A DNA stretch of 64,000 bases, from NCBI GenBank assembly GCA_002786065.1, contig NHNY01000032.1:62001-126000 (forward strand), given 5' to 3'. Shown here piece after piece: positions 47,244 through 57,812 of this stretch (positions within the stretch are counted from its first letter, which is position 1; every line of letters begins with the position of its first letter). Both the position numbers and the translations under genes were made by a program. This stretch comes from Microcyclospora pomicola (Eukaryota > Ascomycota > Dothideomycetes > Capnodiales). The notes below the pieces were generated by a model. It saw nothing but the letters and a program-made list of their open reading frames with translations, searched no databases and was not told where the DNA came from.

Positions 47244-50200
47244 TCACCAGAACCCTGCCGCGCTTTCCTTTTCTTTCCCCTTGCGCGACAGTTCCATCGC
47301 ATTCTCGATGACCCATGGACCCTGGTTCTTGAAACCCACTCCATCCATGCTTTTGACAATGCTCTCCACCAGAGTGAGGAGGTCTCCCGCTCGGATGCCT
47401 CGACCAAAGCAGAGCTGTGCCTCCCACCATTCTGCGTTCACATCCTCCGTATTCATGGTGGCCTTCATGTTATATCCTTGACCATTGTCCGCAATGGGTT
47501 CGATTTTCAGTTCTCGAATGCGATTGACTTTGAGACGGCTATCATACGCCAAGTGACTAGTGAAGCAAGTCCTGGCGGACATCTTCTCGATACGTAGTCC
47601 ACTCGGAGCGTATGCTTGGAAAGACGGATCTGCAGCGATCGTCTCTGGGGAGCTAGCGAAAGATCTTGCCGAAGACAGACATTCACTGCAATCCGACAGC
47701 ATGCTGTCGATGCCTGTGTCAAGTGTTTCCGCTGAGACGTGTGCGTCGAATGATCGGTATGGGAAGAGCACATAAGCGTCAGCAACTTTTACGACCTTTA
47801 CAGGCGAATCAGGCGACATCGTGCCATCATTGTCGCCTTGTAAGCGAGCTACCAATCGCTGAAGCTTGCCCTCAGTGGAGCGAACATGTATATCGTAGTG
47901 GTAAGATGTGGTTGGACGAGCCCATGGCTGGTCAGGTGCAAGCATCAGCACTTGGAGAGCATCCATGTGACATTGAGTCAAGCGGCTGAAGAAAACCACA
48001 TCAGGCGTTGAAGGATCGGAGTTGAGTTCCATTGTCAATTCGGTTGGATCTGTGCCGACAGGTGGCTTTCCGCCTGGAAAGTCAAAATATGATTTGCCGA
48101 ACTGCACCACAATTCGAGATGTATTGCGCATGAGAGATGAACGTACAGCAGATAGGAATTCTTCAAGTTGAGTCACTTTGGCATCTGCAGCCTCTGGACC
48201 CTCCGACAGAAGCTTCGATATCCCTAGCGCGTCGATGCCGGTCGTTGTATCTGTCAGAACGCTGGTTCCATCGCCGGCCGACGGACCTGGCTTAATCAAA
48301 ATGGCTTCCTTATTGTCACGAGAACCCGGCGGAGGCAAAGCTGATGCGATATTTGTCTTTTTCTTTCCTGGTGGTGGCAAGATCGGATCTGGAAGTGGCA
48401 ATCGTGCTTGAAACTGAGAGCCGTTGGAAACGGGCTGACTCTTCTTTTTCTTTCGTGCCTTCTGCCTCATAGTGTGTCTCAAGGTGGGCGGTGCCTTCGG
48501 CTGCGCCAAGCGCTCTACAACTTCCTCGCCGGATGCACGTGCTTTGCCTCTTCTCGTAGGGGTCAGGGTTCCGCTCTGCAAAGACAGTTGAGGGGCATTG
48601 TGGCGGGCAAGCGCAGGGTCAAATCCGCTGAGGTCGATCAGTGGCTGATCGTGGTTGATAGGTCCTTCATTGGCGATCCCGTTATGTAAGAGCTTTTGCG
48701 GCGGCCGGTCAACTCTTCTAGGCTCAAATGGCTGGAGACCAGGAGGAAGCTTGGTCGTCCGTATGCCAGGTTCGAAGCGCGTGTCCACGAGTTCAGCCGA
48801 GTCAGGATCAGCTCTAGGAGCCGGAACTGGGACCCAGTCTTTGGCACTGTCTTGCTGATGAAGTTGTTCTCGAGTGAAATTACTCATATCACTGACACTA
48901 GCAGGACCGCCTCCTCTTGACTGTTGCATACGGCTACGTAGGCGAAGACCGCTGGTAGATGCCGTTGGTCTGCGCCTGACTTGCTGACGATCCGCCTCAT
49001 AATGATCGAGGTTCCACTTGGCCTGTATAGTAGCATGGCCCTTCAGACCTATAGTGTCGATGATAGCAGAAGCTGACGAGTTTGCCATCATTTCGGTCCC
49101 TTTCGTGATAGATTCACCGCCACCACCACTGAAAGATTCGTTCTCTCTGGTGGTTCTCGCCGATCGCACCTGCGTCACGTCGCCGTGTACCGTTACCCCC
49201 TGAGTAGCCATGCGCACTTCCGGAATTTGTTGTGGCGGATTACTGACATCACGATTGGCCCTTGCGTTTGATGGGTTGATCGCAAGCAGGTCGTTGAAAC
49301 TTAAATGCTCGCTATGCGAGTCCGCGTCCGACTCAGATTGCGGACTAAGCGAACGGGTACGCTGGCGTTGCGGCTCAGCAGAAGCAAAGAGTTGGTTGAA
49401 GTCGACTGGTTCAATCTCTGAATCACTATCCGAGGTTTCGCTGTCGCTGTCTACCCCTTCCTCCGGCAGATCGGACAGGAGGGGAGCACCCTGCGCGACT
49501 CTGATCCTGCCTATCGCTACAGTATCGAATGTGCTATGAGTGCTAGCAAGCATCCTTCTCGTATCGTGTGGTAGTTCGGATTCAGCTGGACGGCCCTCTG
49601 GTTCTGTCTCGCCGATGCCAGAAAGCCATTGCGAGACAGTCGGCTTTTGTCCTTTGAAGTTCCAACGGCGAACCTCATCAACTTCGGTAGCTACAGCAGC
49701 ATTGGCGGGTCGACCAGGAGCCGGGGTGCCTTGTAAAGTATGCCAGAAATTCAGAGCAAGCATGTAGCTCTCTTCGACGGCCGCAGGTTCAGTCGCTTGC
49801 TGGCCCCGACTACCGTTGAAAATGTACGCGTTCGTTACAACGTCCCACCGCACAGCACAAGCTCGATACCCACGACCGAACGCGCGTACGCTCTTGCGAT
49901 TCGATAGATCCACCAGGGTGCGGCCGACGACTTCGTCCGGCATGTCTCTCGATTGCAGCAGCCGCACATGCGAGCGTTGCATTCCTTCCATATCGATGAC
50001 AAACGCCGTGCGCACCTTGTCGATCATCTGCGGCAGGAGCGGTCGTGCGACCAAAGCAGGTTCAAACGCGTCCGCATTATCCAGATCAGGCGGCACGTCG
50101 TCGAGGAAATGGTTGTGTAACTGCTCGACCTGGGCTGGACGGTCGTCGCGTTCCGCAGCCCCCAGTTCCTCTTCGATGTACTTGTCGATGGTGGCGCCGA

Positions 50201-50447
50201 GACATTCATCAGCTGCGAACCCAGCAGCTTGCGGGCAGATGAGCTCGAAGACCTGGGATGGGTCAGTGGACGCATCATGGATGGATGGACGGACGGATAG
50301 GCAATCGCTCACGTCGTTGTCGACATTGTACCAGCATCTGGCCGAGACGTCGCGGATCGCAGTGGTGAAGCGCGTCACGACTTCGGCGCGTGATTGAGGG
50401 GTGGTGAAGCGGTAGAGCGTGGCGTGGAAGTAATGAGCTTCCGCCAT
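47244..50447 (-). CDS. Large hypothetical protein with disordered middle (about 1047 aa)
   Basis: The start at 50447 begins MAEAHYFHATLYRFTTPQSR; the open frame runs 77 codons further upstream without a likely start. A 60-nt segment at 50312-50253 has a GTGAGC donor, a CACTGAC branch site and a CAG acceptor, so two exons (50447-50313, 50252-47244) are preferred. Without splicing the protein is 1067 aa, because the segment is a multiple of three with no stop. The first 280 residues look folded (VFELICPQAAGFAADECLG, RTAFVIDMEGMQRSHVRLLQ). The middle is Ser/Asp/Arg-rich and disordered. The last 270 residues are again ordered (RIVVQFGKSYFDFPGGKPPV, SARTCFTSHLAYDSRLKVNR). I do not recognise a named domain with confidence. 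Similar two-ended proteins occur across dothideomycetes. Confidence 0.7.
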   Translation of the reverse strand: MAEAHYFHATLYRFTTPQSRAEVVTRFTTAIRDVSARCWYNVDNDVSDCLSVRPSIHDASTDPSQVFELICPQAAGFAADECLGATIDKYIEEELGAAERDDRPAQVEQLHNHFLDDVPPDLDNADAFEPALVARPLLPQMIDKVRTAFVIDMEGMQRSHVRLLQSRDMPDEVVGRTLVDLSNRKSVRAFGRGYRACAVRWDVVTNAYIFNGSRGQQATEPAAVEESYMLALNFWHTLQGTPAPGRPANAAVATEVDEVRRWNFKGQKPTVSQWLSGIGETEPEGRPAESELPHDTRRMLASTHSTFDTVAIGRIRVAQGAPLLSDLPEEGVDSDSETSDSDSEIEPVDFNQLFASAEPQRQRTRSLSPQSESDADSHSEHLSFNDLLAINPSNARANRDVSNPPQQIPEVRMATQGVTVHGDVTQVRSARTTRENESFSGGGGESITKGTEMMANSSASAIIDTIGLKGHATIQAKWNLDHYEADRQQVRRRPTASTSGLRLRSRMQQSRGGGPASVSDMSNFTREQLHQQDSAKDWVPVPAPRADPDSAELVDTRFEPGIRTTKLPPGLQPFEPRRVDRPPQKLLHNGIANEGPINHDQPLIDLSGFDPALARHNAPQLSLQSGTLTPTRRGKARASGEEVVERLAQPKAPPTLRHTMRQKARKKKKSQPVSNGSQFQARLPLPDPILPPPGKKKTNIASALPPPGSRDNKEAILIKPGPSAGDGTSVLTDTTTGIDALGISKLLSEGPEAADAKVTQLEEFLSAVRSSLMRNTSRIVVQFGKSYFDFPGGKPPVGTDPTELTMELNSDPSTPDVVFFSRLTQCHMDALQVLMLAPDQPWARPTTSYHYDIHVRSTEGKLQRLVARLQGDNDGTMSPDSPVKVVKVADAYVLFPYRSFDAHVSAETLDTGIDSMLSDCSECLSSARSFASSPETIAADPSFQAYAPSGLRIEKMSARTCFTSHLAYDSRLKVNRIRELKIEPIADNGQGYNMKATMNTEDVNAEWWEAQLCFGRGIRAGDLLTLVESIVKSMDGVGFKNQGPWVIENAMELSRKGKEKESAAGFW

Positions 50448-51117
50448 GGAGGGCGACTGGATGGAGTCGATCGAATGTGTTATGAAGGTAGCAGACAGGA
50501 TTGGCGGAAGTTGAAGGCGAGGTGAAATGAGGAGATAACAAACAACGTTGCCGGAGCACTGACGCTGACGATGTTCATGCGTCGCGTGGCAATGGTGGAA
50601 TCCACGTTGATATCGACCGCGGTTGTGTCGAGGAAAGCACCGTCTGTAGCATAACGTCAGCGCGGTTCTCGACAACATGATCGTGAAGGGGTGTCTTCAC
50701 CTGGTTCTGTACGCCTACAATATCGTACTCAGTCCAGGTATGCAAAAAGGTCAGCAGCCACAAACAAACGCGCTCTCAAGTCCCTACCTAGACATAAGAA
50801 GATCAGGATCAGTACGGACATTATAGATAATTATTATGTGGTAGGCTGCTTGCTTCGCTGTTTTTCATGCCGGCTCGCGTGATCCAAGGTGGTACCAATA
50901 CCCATTCTCCCATTTCCTTACATGTGGTTCCCAATGATGCCCAGGTGCCCCAATCGGAGCACTCAAAATCTCTCTGTCAACGCCTCTATGCAATGCTGCG
51001 GCAGAGCTCATATCACATGTTGGCCCTCGATGCATTGCCCGCTGTAACGCCAGAACCACCCCTTCAGTACCATTACAAAGGACTCCACAGTCGACCGTGC
51101 TTTCCAGGCATCTGAGA
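50448..51117. other. Intergenic region
   Basis: 670 bp between two minus-strand genes. Only short frames without domains were seen. Confidence 0.5.
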
Positions 51118-52350
51118 TCATTTCTTTGACCTCTTCGATTTCGTCCGCGAGGCGGGAGATGTGGGAGCAGAGCCCCGTCCAGATGGAGTCTCCTTGACAT
51201 CTGTTGTTGAGCTCCCTCGCGACTGGTGTAGGCCCATGACCCACCGCATCTTGTTCACGACCTCGTCCATCTCCTCGGTCTTGTCCCGCATCTCGGCAAT
51301 AGTGTCTTCTGCCAAATGCTTCGTGCTGTGGACCGCATCTCGATACTCCTCCCATCTCGCCACCGTCTCTATTTGGATCTTTGCTATTCTCTCCGACTCG
51401 ACCCGCATCTGCTCGCTGACAATTTCATACCTCGCAATCCGTGATCGCTGCTCGTCCCGCTCGTCGTGCAGCGCTTGCAAGTCATGCTCCCATGCTTCTC
51501 GTCGTGCGGTGTATTCCGCTTTGAGTTGTCTGTGGCTTGTCTCCAGTATCTCCGCATGTACCGTAGCATGTTTGGTGCTCTCGGTGAGTGACTGCACGTC
51601 CCGTTGGCTCTGCTCTTGGACTTCGTCCCGTTCCTTCTCCACCTCGCGCAGTCGCCGCTGCAGACTATCCCGACCTTCACGCATCTGGGTGTTGTCGGCC
51701 TTCAGCTCTTCGATCCGACGATCTCGTCGTGCGATCAGCGACGAATCCATGGTGCTAGCGTGGCTCAAGCTGTCGACCTTTTCCTTTAACGCGTCGATCT
51801 GAGGTCGGTATGTCTGCGCGTTCTTCTCCAGCTCTTGCACTCGGAGACTCTGCAGCTCCAGATCTCGTTTCAACTTGTCATTTTCTGTCATCAACCGCTC
51901 TATCACTCGTCCCGACTTTCCCGCCGTTGTTGCATGCCCGATCGCTGAGCTCCATTGAGGTGTGGAAGGGTCGTTCTCCCCCGGCAAGACGATAGGTGTG
52001 GTCGGCGCTGCTCCATTGATGATCGGCCGTAATGGTGTGGTCACCTCTCCTCCACTGACCTTGCGCACGCCATTGGGGATGGGCGTCAGCAGACTTGGGC
52101 CTGGTGAAACGTCCCGCGTGCCTTGCGTAGGCGAGTTATTGCTCGGATAAACCTGAAAGCCGTTCATCGCCGTGATACCAGGGAGTTCCTCGATACGGAT
52201 ATTGGTCGGATTGTCTGTCACCATAACGTCTTGTCAGCGAGCTATCCGCAGCGCACCATCGCAAGCGACATTAGACACACCTTCTCCTCCACTCTTGACC
52301 CGAAAGCGCCTGCTGACAACCTGAGGCGAGATCGGCGAGCGAACCTTCAT
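51118..52350 (-). CDS. Coiled-coil protein, SHE3-like
   Basis: Two exons, 52350-52281 and 52214-51118, give 388 aa. The 66-nt intron has a GTGTGT donor and a CGCTGAC branch site. It adds the N terminus MKVRSPISPQVVSRRFRVKS, joined in phase to GGEDNPTNIRIEELPG; a model starting at the later ATG (52224) would lose it. After a Pro/Thr leader comes TTAGKSGRVIERLMTENDKL and then about 220 residues of nearly continuous heptads rich in Glu, Arg and Gln. The protein ends in a basic Ser/Lys tail (TKSKRSKK). The KSGRVIERLM...EN block resembles the SHE3 (SWI5-dependent HO expression 3) family, RNA-transport adaptors of type V myosin in yeast. The role in filamentous fungi is uncertain; another coiled-coil scaffold is the alternative. 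Confidence 0.7.
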
Positions 52351-53199
52351 CGCAGGCTGCGTGGGCTAGGAATCCGCGAAGCGTCCGCGGCAGGCCGTAT
52401 TCGGGGGATGTCGTGTTTCCTTCTCCTTCACTTCCTGCCTGTGTGATACTGCCTTCTGAGTGAATCAGGATGGGGTGGTTCCTGCAGGGATGAGGACAGG
52501 AAGTTGGAATCCCGGGCCAGCTTGCGGGTTGCTCTGCATCCACAAAGTCGTTGTTTTAGTATGAGTCGCCTAGAAACGGAAGGGCGCAACAAGCTACGAC
52601 ACGTGGAACATAGCGACAGGAATTGAATGTAGGGTATGTTTAAACGTATGGCTATGCAGACGGGGTGGTAAGGCAGAAAGATAGGAGCTGAGGTGCGGTC
52701 CCGTCAACAAACAACCCCCAGGATTCCCGAAAGGATTGACATGGGGATTTCACAGGAAATCATGGTCTTAACGAAAGCGTAATACATAGTCCTGCAGATT
52801 ACATGTACGAGCAGTACGATCAAAGCAAGGTTGCCAGGGATTACTGATACTGCTACCTGATTGCCCAAATTAACATGACGACTGTGTCTCTGATCTACGG
52901 AAGCGAAGAATTAGCGATGCTATAGAGAAGATCCCGTGTAACCTAGGCGAGATCAGCGTCTCCACCAGAAAAGACGCGTGTGGGACGCGGCGAGACGGAA
53001 AGCGGCTGAGCGCGCGTGTTTCGGCAACAGGAAGCCGGATGGACGTCTTATTATCATACGACAGGTACGAATATTATTACGGTATAGGTTCGTTTAATCT
53101 AACGTCATTCGTCGCTGAGACAAATGATTGGAATGATCTTAGATACCCTACACTTCATCTATCATCTTCCTGTCGCATCTACAGAGTTACTGTACCACA
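52351..53199. other. Intergenic region
   Basis: 850 bp between the SHE3-like promoter and the subtilase 3' end. Moderately AT-rich near 53050-53150. No gene, repeat or RNA was recognised. Confidence 0.5.
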
Positions 53200-54699
53200 T
53201 CAATCCGCCCGACTCATCCAGCTCGTAGCACGTACCCATGCACCTTTTTCGAAAAGCTGCGCAAGCGTACCCACAGAACCAACAGTTGCCACAGTCCTTC
53301 TCGACTTATCGGTCCAGGTCTCGCCTTGGAGTCTCGCGCCGGTCTCGACGAGACCAAATAGACCTCTCTTCGCAGGGCGAGCATCTTCAGCTTCACGCTT
53401 GCTAGTGGTAGGATTACTGTGTCCAATCCTTGGGGGCATTTCCAGTCCGGCAGTGGTGTAAATGCTGTGTATGCCATTATTGGCGAGCGAAAAGGTCGTG
53501 GTCCCATTCGAGATCTGTAACGCCGTCATTCGCACCCATTGCTTCATCAACGCCGGCGAACGAGCCAGAGTCGCGTTGCTCATGGCGTAGGCTACCAGGC
53601 CAGTGACATGAGGTGTAGACATCGAGGTGCCTCCCATGACATGGACGGCGTCCGTCGCTCCGATCCACGCACTCATGATGTTGCTGCCTGGAGCATAGAC
53701 GTCGACACAATCCCCGAAGTTGGAGAAGGACGACATGGAGTCGTCGGGGTCGATTGATCCAACAGTAATCGCCGGCCCTCTCAGCCCACCGGAAGAGGCA
53801 GGGATAGTTGTGCACGCGTCTTCGGCGCTATTGCCTGCAGCTATGCAAGCGTGGACCCCGATGCTCACCGCAGCGCTGACCGCAGTGGTGATGACGTCTG
53901 CACCTGGACCAGTGTTCAAGGATATGCTCATCACACTGCCTACGAAGTCGGGATCTGATTCTCGCTTCGCGTGCTGCAGCATCACCATGTCGATCGCAGC
54001 CACCACACTTGAGGACCATCCACCCTCAGGGCCTATGGCCTTGACACCGATCAGATTCGCGTTGGAAGCGATGCCAAAAGTACTGCCTGCCGCGGTGCCC
54101 GAGACGTGAGTACCGTGGCCGATCTGGTCTTCGAGTGAATCGTCAAAACTCCAAAGCATGCTCGCCCGCCCACCGAATTGCTCGTGAGTTGTTTCGATCC
54201 CCGTGTCCACCATGTAGATGTCAGCTCCCTTTCCTAGATCCGCATCTGCATAGGAGTATGTGTAGTCTATGATGCTGTCATTGCCAGGTACCGGAGAGAG
54301 AGATGAGATACGCTGCAGCCCCCATGGAGCATGGGGTCGCGTATCGTATGCTGGAGAGGTTTGGCTAGCTTCAACATTGCTTCTCGAGACGAACACGGCT
54401 TGCTCTACCATGAGCAGATCGGTCATGTTGGCCAGGTTGTCCAGACAATGTGACTTCATGGAGGCGGAGAATCCGCGAAAGCCGGTGTTGTTGTAGATGT
54501 GTATGACGTCCGGATGGGAAGTGTTGAGTGCGAGTCTTTGCAGCACTTCCTCGATCTCTGGCGACGCCGGGTGATTGTTGTCGATGATGACTATGTGCTC
54601 CACGCCACCTGACTGATGCGGGACTTGCATAGGAGCAGCGAGGGTCTTGGCAGTGAGAAGCAGACAGGCGGTAGTGGTCGCCGACAGAAGTCGTCCCAT
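53200..54699 (-). CDS. Secreted subtilisin-like serine protease (S8) with C-terminal extension
   Basis: A single exon of 499 aa. A signal peptide (MGRLLSATTTACLLLTAKTLA) and an inhibitor I9-like propeptide (HIVIIDNNHPASPEIEEVLQ to about residue 105) precede the catalytic domain. The triad is Asp165 (MVDTGIETTHEQFGG), His195 (GHGTHVSGTAAG) and Ser359 (GGTSMSTPHVTGLVAY); the oxyanion Asn is in IAAGNSAEDA. The order and motifs match proteinase K/oryzin-type S8A enzymes, which digest extracellular protein. After the catalytic domain a ~66-residue tail holds KR pairs at 434-435 and 444-445 and RR at 467-468, the first reading KREAEDA. Fungal S8A enzymes usually end soon after the catalytic domain, so the tail is unusual. 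Divergent from the gene at 55788. Confidence 0.93.
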   Translation of the reverse strand: MGRLLSATTTACLLLTAKTLAAPMQVPHQSGGVEHIVIIDNNHPASPEIEEVLQRLALNTSHPDVIHIYNNTGFRGFSASMKSHCLDNLANMTDLLMVEQAVFVSRSNVEASQTSPAYDTRPHAPWGLQRISSLSPVPGNDSIIDYTYSYADADLGKGADIYMVDTGIETTHEQFGGRASMLWSFDDSLEDQIGHGTHVSGTAAGSTFGIASNANLIGVKAIGPEGGWSSSVVAAIDMVMLQHAKRESDPDFVGSVMSISLNTGPGADVITTAVSAAVSIGVHACIAAGNSAEDACTTIPASSGGLRGPAITVGSIDPDDSMSSFSNFGDCVDVYAPGSNIMSAWIGATDAVHVMGGTSMSTPHVTGLVAYAMSNATLARSPALMKQWVRMTALQISNGTTTFSLANNGIHSIYTTAGLEMPPRIGHSNPTTSKREAEDARPAKRGLFGLVETGARLQGETWTDKSRRTVATVGSVGTLAQLFEKGAWVRATSWMSRAD

Positions 54700-55787
54700 G
54701 TTGAAGAGTATTAGAGTGGTAGATCAAGGGATCTCCGAGTGAAAGAAGCGAATGTATGGGAAAGCTTGTGAACCAGCACAAGTGTGAAGCAGATGGAATG
54801 AGGAGGGTGGAGAAACGGACGCAATGAACAATAGTGAAAGCAATGCAATGATACCGCACGAGGTGAAGAAAGCTGCAGGGAAATCCTCACCAGGACAATA
54901 GCTAGGGACAAAGAGCTCTTCATAAGATGCTTGATGAAGGGAGCTATTCACGTCCAACGTGGTCCGACATCTGCACGCGCTCCGCCTCCATACCGTGCCA
55001 CGGCCTCACAGACTGGCCGTACGAGGGCGCTTCCACACTCACCATGCAGACCCGGGGATGAATGCCTCGCTGCTCGGGTTGAAGCTGAGACGGAGGCCTC
55101 CAAGCAGATGAATGTGAGGTTCATTGGTGAGCAGTGGACGGCGGTGGTGTCTCAGAAGCGCCAGATGCTGTTACAGAGTCGGGCGGCCCGCGACGCGTGC
55201 AATCTGAAACGGATCGATGGGGTCCACGTTCTCTCGCGTATTGTTTGCCGCCGGGCGCGTGTAAAAGGCTAGATACATCTGCGTACTCCTTCAAGACGAA
55301 GACAACAGATTCGGTACATGCTGTGATAGCAAGATCGCCCGCCGAACAGTCTTGTCATACATGTGTCAGCCAGTTGTCCAGCTCATAAGCCTCCGAAAGA
55401 AGTGCGGTCAGCTTTCGGCGACTTTATCGCCTGAGGCGTCAATTGCCGGCCGGACCAAAGGAGTCTATCCGGCATCCATCACAGGCCTCGACTCTTTTCG
55501 CTTTTCACTGACATGTCTGACTAGAGGCAGGGAATGTGATAAGCTCTGCAACTACTAGCCACGATCACTCGTAGACTCTTCTGCTTCTTCACGTCGTAAG
55601 TTGTCTCACTTCACTTGACTGTCTTGACTGCCACCGCTAGCTTCCTTGCCTTTCCGGAGCTTCAACACACCGATAGTGTGCCTCTGTCTGTACTGAGCGT
55701 CCCACCACCTCTCGCTGGTCTTTGGAGCATATCATACCGCAGAGTGTTCGAGCGTCCTACAGGCTGCTCACTGGTAGAATCATCAAC
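54700..55787. other. Divergent intergenic region
   Basis: About 1.1 kb between divergent start codons. It must contain both promoters. Several short frames lack domains; no clear motif was seen. Confidence 0.5.
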
Positions 55788-56972
55788 ATGGCCTTACCAC
55801 CGCCCAATCCACGAGATCTCCTGCCACCGCTGCTCGCGTGCTTGCCCACGTCTTTCATTTCACCACAAGCACCGCCAGCGCTCCTCCCACTCCTCACACC
55901 TATACTCCGACAGCGAGTCAGCTATCTCTCGTCTGGCGGGCAGGCCGGTAAAGATGGTTGGTTACTGTTGCTTTCGTGGGACAATCGTAACGCCTCCAAA
56001 CTCCCAGCTGCCGTGGAAAGAATGGTACTGGAGCCACATCCCGTTTCTGGTGAGATAGAGCTGGATGACATGCCGCCCGCCAAGTACAGGAGATTGGACG
56101 AAGAGACGTTGCAAGCACGACTCGAGGTGGAGCAGTTCGACCTCCTGCCTACATATGTCTGGGTGGACGACGACGAGCATGCTGGTACCGGACCTGGGTG
56201 GAGACTTAGCGATCTCAAGACCCTGGAGGATGTCGAGGATAACACGACATGGTACAGCAGTCCGGAGGAAGCGAATGCGGCTGGCTACGCTACTACCCAA
56301 GTACCCAGCAATGCCAACGGCACTGTCACTGGGGCCCACGCCTACCCTACGCCTCCTGCGCAAACCCAGACTGAGCAAGATGAAGATGATGGAGATGACT
56401 ATTGGGCTTCATACGATCGAGCGGCCGGCCAGACTCCTGGTCCGAACACTCCAGCTCCACCTGCACAGCAGTCTAGGCAAAGCACGAGCAGGGAGCCCAT
56501 GGATTCCGAGGGAGATTACTACGATCGATATGGCACTGAAGTGCAACCGGCTCTAGACTCCCACGACCCTGACGAGGATATGCCTGGTGTCGCTGACCAA
56601 AGCACACTGAACGGCGACGCTCTCGGGCGTGCCGGGCTACCCACCAATCATCTCAACAATGCTTCCTTGCCAAATCCACGTATCGATGTGAATCCTGCGC
56701 AAGAAGCACCTCAGCAATCCATCTCAATGCCTCGAGCGATTTCACCGACCACTTCTGTCGGTAGTATAGACCATCTAGAGGAAGAAGCGGCTGCCATGAG
56801 CCGATCTCAGCATCGCGATGACCGGGCACAGCGCGGTATCCAGCAACATATTTCAACTGATATCAAAAGCCTGTTCAGACTGGCAAGAAGTGCGGGTATG
56901 GAACGGAAGGAGTTTGAGAGAATCGTCACGACAGAATTGCAATGCTTGGATATGATGGAGCAGGATGACTGA
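55788..56972 (+). CDS. Conserved hypothetical protein with acidic DDYWASYD motif
   Basis: A single exon of 394 aa using the ATG at 55788 (MALPPPNPRDLLPPLLACLP); the frame is open 22 codons further upstream. The N-terminal 120 residues look folded (LRQRVSYLSSGGQAGKDGWL, LPAAVERMVLEPHPVSGEI). The middle is acidic and Pro/Gln rich, with EDDGDDYWASYD, and the C-terminal 60 residues form a basic helix pair (TDIKSLFRLARSAGMERKEF). I have seen this arrangement, an N-terminal domain then a DxYW.YD motif, in uncharacterised Pezizomycotina proteins, but know no function. No signal peptide or membrane helix is visible, so it is probably cytosolic or nuclear. Confidence 0.7.
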   Translation: MALPPPNPRDLLPPLLACLPTSFISPQAPPALLPLLTPILRQRVSYLSSGGQAGKDGWLLLLSWDNRNASKLPAAVERMVLEPHPVSGEIELDDMPPAKYRRLDEETLQARLEVEQFDLLPTYVWVDDDEHAGTGPGWRLSDLKTLEDVEDNTTWYSSPEEANAAGYATTQVPSNANGTVTGAHAYPTPPAQTQTEQDEDDGDDYWASYDRAAGQTPGPNTPAPPAQQSRQSTSREPMDSEGDYYDRYGTEVQPALDSHDPDEDMPGVADQSTLNGDALGRAGLPTNHLNNASLPNPRIDVNPAQEAPQQSISMPRAISPTTSVGSIDHLEEEAAAMSRSQHRDDRAQRGIQQHISTDIKSLFRLARSAGMERKEFERIVTTELQCLDMMEQDD

Positions 56973-57812
56973 GCAACGTGAGACGAGCAAATCATCAGTG
57001 AGCGTTTACAGCAAGCGCGAATGCGAGCATTTTCATAGCTTTGGCAGTCTCTTCAGCGATATACATTGTAGCTAGGCCAAACAACTAGACTTCCTGGCTT
57101 CGGTATTATGTGGAATCCATCTCTCTGTCCCTACTGATACTGGGCTGTTGAAAGCTGTGGATGGTTGCAATTGCTAACCCCCATCCCCGCCTAACGGAAA
57201 CCCTACGTAGCGGAAGAATAATCAGGAACATCATTCTTTCCACCCGCCGCTCTCTGACAACTTCGCGTGCGTCACCTTCAACGACACATGAGTCGCTTAC
57301 TGATTCGCTCCCGAGTCTATCCCGCTCACTTTCGCTATGGTGATGGGTCTGATGAATGACCAGAGTGAGACGGAAGCGCTGTCAACGTCTCCTTCGCTCG
57401 ATAGTAGAATATTGCGTTGATCTCTCCAGGGCAGACATAGTCGGCATCGACGAGTCCAAAACGCGACGAGACGTCAAGCTCATCTGGCTTCGCTTCACCA
57501 ACTCTGTTTGGATGTCGATCTCGAAGGATGTGATGCTCTTGCAAGGTTGTGCGCATGATCACGGCTGTTGCCCAAGGCATCTCGCAACTAGTCGGAGCCG
57601 CAGTAGCCGATCAGATCCAGCTAAACCGGATCAAGCTGAGGTGCCGCAGCGTAATGCGAGTCAGGTGACAGACGGTTGCGGCACGAATTCTACAACTCTA
57701 AGTCACGAGATCACTGCTGCGGGGCAATTCGTAGATGGTTGCCTAAGACGTGCAATCACGGTGTTGGTAGCGCCTGGAGAGCGCAAGTCACGCATCTTGT
57801 TCGTTCAGAAGG
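56973..57812. other. Intergenic region upstream of the NLR
   Basis: About 840 bp. It holds the left 41-bp inverted repeat (57175-57215). A 157-codon frame ends at a good GTAAGT donor (57827) but is out of phase with the NLR, so it is not joined to it. The rest shows nothing recognisable. Confidence 0.5.
57175..57215 (+). repeat. Left copy of a 41-bp inverted repeat flanking the NLR
   Basis: The sequence begins TAACCCCCATCCCCGC and ends GTAGCGGAA. It matches the reverse complement of 63364-63404 at 38 of 41 positions; the three differences are transitions. It reads inward toward the NLR. No matching target-site duplication is seen outside the two copies, so a transposon end is possible but not shown. 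Confidence 0.8.
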
